Below, piece after piece: positions 63,820 to 64,000 of a DNA stretch of 64,000 nt; the first letter of the stretch is position 1; each line of letters begins with the position of its first letter. The notes under the pieces are model-generated. The model made no database searches. It saw nothing but the letters and a program-made list of their open reading frames with translations, and was not told the DNA's origin. Position numbers and translations under genes: made by a program. The stretch covers positions 3,781,836 to 3,845,835 of the forward strand of contig NZ_CP065856.1 in assembly GCF_016065055.1 (NCBI RefSeq). Reading direction: 5' to 3'. Source of the stretch: Halosimplex litoreum (lineage in GTDB: Archaea; Halobacteriota; Halobacteria; Halobacteriales; Haloarculaceae).

Positions 63820-64000
63820 ATGGTCGAGTTCGCCGCCAACGCCGGAATCGTCGCCGCCGACGGCGAGACGGTCGCCGACGGGATCGAACGAGCCGCAGAC
63901 CTCGGCGTCGACGCCGTCGAGTTCTTCGACTGGGAGAGCGCCGACCGCGACGCCGTCCGCGCCGCCGCCGAGGAACACGGGGTCGAAATCGCCGGGATCC
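63820..64000 (+). CDS. hydroxypyruvate isomerase-like TIM-barrel protein (partial)
   Basis: Only the first 60 residues are in the window; the gene runs off the right edge. It begins VEFAANAGIV and continues AADLGVDAVEFFDWES, the start of the xylose-isomerase-like TIM barrel found in Hyi-type hydroxypyruvate isomerases and related sugar isomerases. Its place beside uxuA suggests a sugar-acid role. The ATG overlaps the stop of a short upstream frame. Confidence 0.7.
   Translation, partial: MVEFAANAGIVAADGETVADGIERAADLGVDAVEFFDWESADRDAVRAAAEEHGVEIAGI

Noticed and set aside
63713..63820. 35-codon frame ending at the start of the hydroxypyruvate isomerase-like gene
   Set aside because: The TGATG overlap is suggestive of coupling, but the peptide is His/Pro-rich without similarity; it could at most be a leader peptide.
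1..64000. Insertion sequences, integrases or prophage genes
   Set aside because: No transposase, integrase or phage structural motifs were seen in any credible frame.

Overview
This 64 kb window is from a haloarchaeon (class Halobacteria). The DNA is very GC-rich and the predicted proteins are strongly acidic. Several genes have haloarchaea-specific content: sensory rhodopsin I with its transducer, a bacterio-opsin-activator-type HTH protein, a HalOD1 protein, a halocyanin, Tat-lipoprotein signals, and leaderless promoters with the TATA-like element about 25-30 bases before the ATG. The high GC leaves long spurious frames antisense to most genes; these are not annotated. Genus is not determined. 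A haloarchaeon equipped for plant polysaccharide (as in Halosimplex/Halorhabdus-type organisms) fits, but that is inference.

Left part (1-13.9 kb): a three-gene ABC exporter operon whose first permease carries a C-terminal PrsW-like protease domain; an aldo/keto reductase; a pair of bacterial-PH (YdbS/YdbT-like) membrane proteins; a second ABC ATPase/permease pair; a HAD phosphatase; a DJ-1/PfpI protein; and a secreted PQQ-type sugar dehydrogenase. From 14 to 22.5 kb lie small conserved proteins, a DtxR/SirR metal regulator with a palindrome in its promoter, and a copper module: an Lrp/TRASH regulator, a CopA ATPase with a perfect 15-bp palindrome just upstream, and a halocyanin. An AT-richer island with two unrecognised exported proteins follows (22.5-24.3 kb).

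Middle part (24.3-41.6 kb): purD, an aldehyde dehydrogenase, small signalling/regulatory proteins, a YyaL-type thioredoxin-domain protein, the htrI-sopI phototaxis operon, a thioredoxin-like protein, cysteine synthase, a zinc-ribbon membrane protein, a MutS-related ATPase, a tRNA-like relic, a 670-bp gene-free stretch with an operator-like repeat next to a strong TATA box, an orphan CGCGG-type RiPP precursor candidate, and an XPB-type helicase.

Right part (41.6-64 kb): a plant-hemicellulose (glucuronoxylan) utilisation locus. Two IclR regulators frame it. It encodes GH10 xylanase, GH31 alpha-xylosidase-like enzyme, GH2 beta-glucuronidase-like enzyme and GH9 glucanase, all without export signals, plus a lipoprotein solute-binding protein, a xylose dehydrogenase-like protein, a 2-keto-3-deoxy-pentonate dehydratase-like protein, UxaC, UxuA, ThuA, sugar isomerase-like proteins and a Gfo/Idh/MocA oxidoreductase. 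The simplest reading is import of oligosaccharides, cytoplasmic hydrolysis, then oxidative xylose catabolism together with the hexuronate isomerase pathway. Fructuronate reductase (UxuB) and the permease genes are not in the window. Intergenic palindromes in this part are candidate regulator sites.
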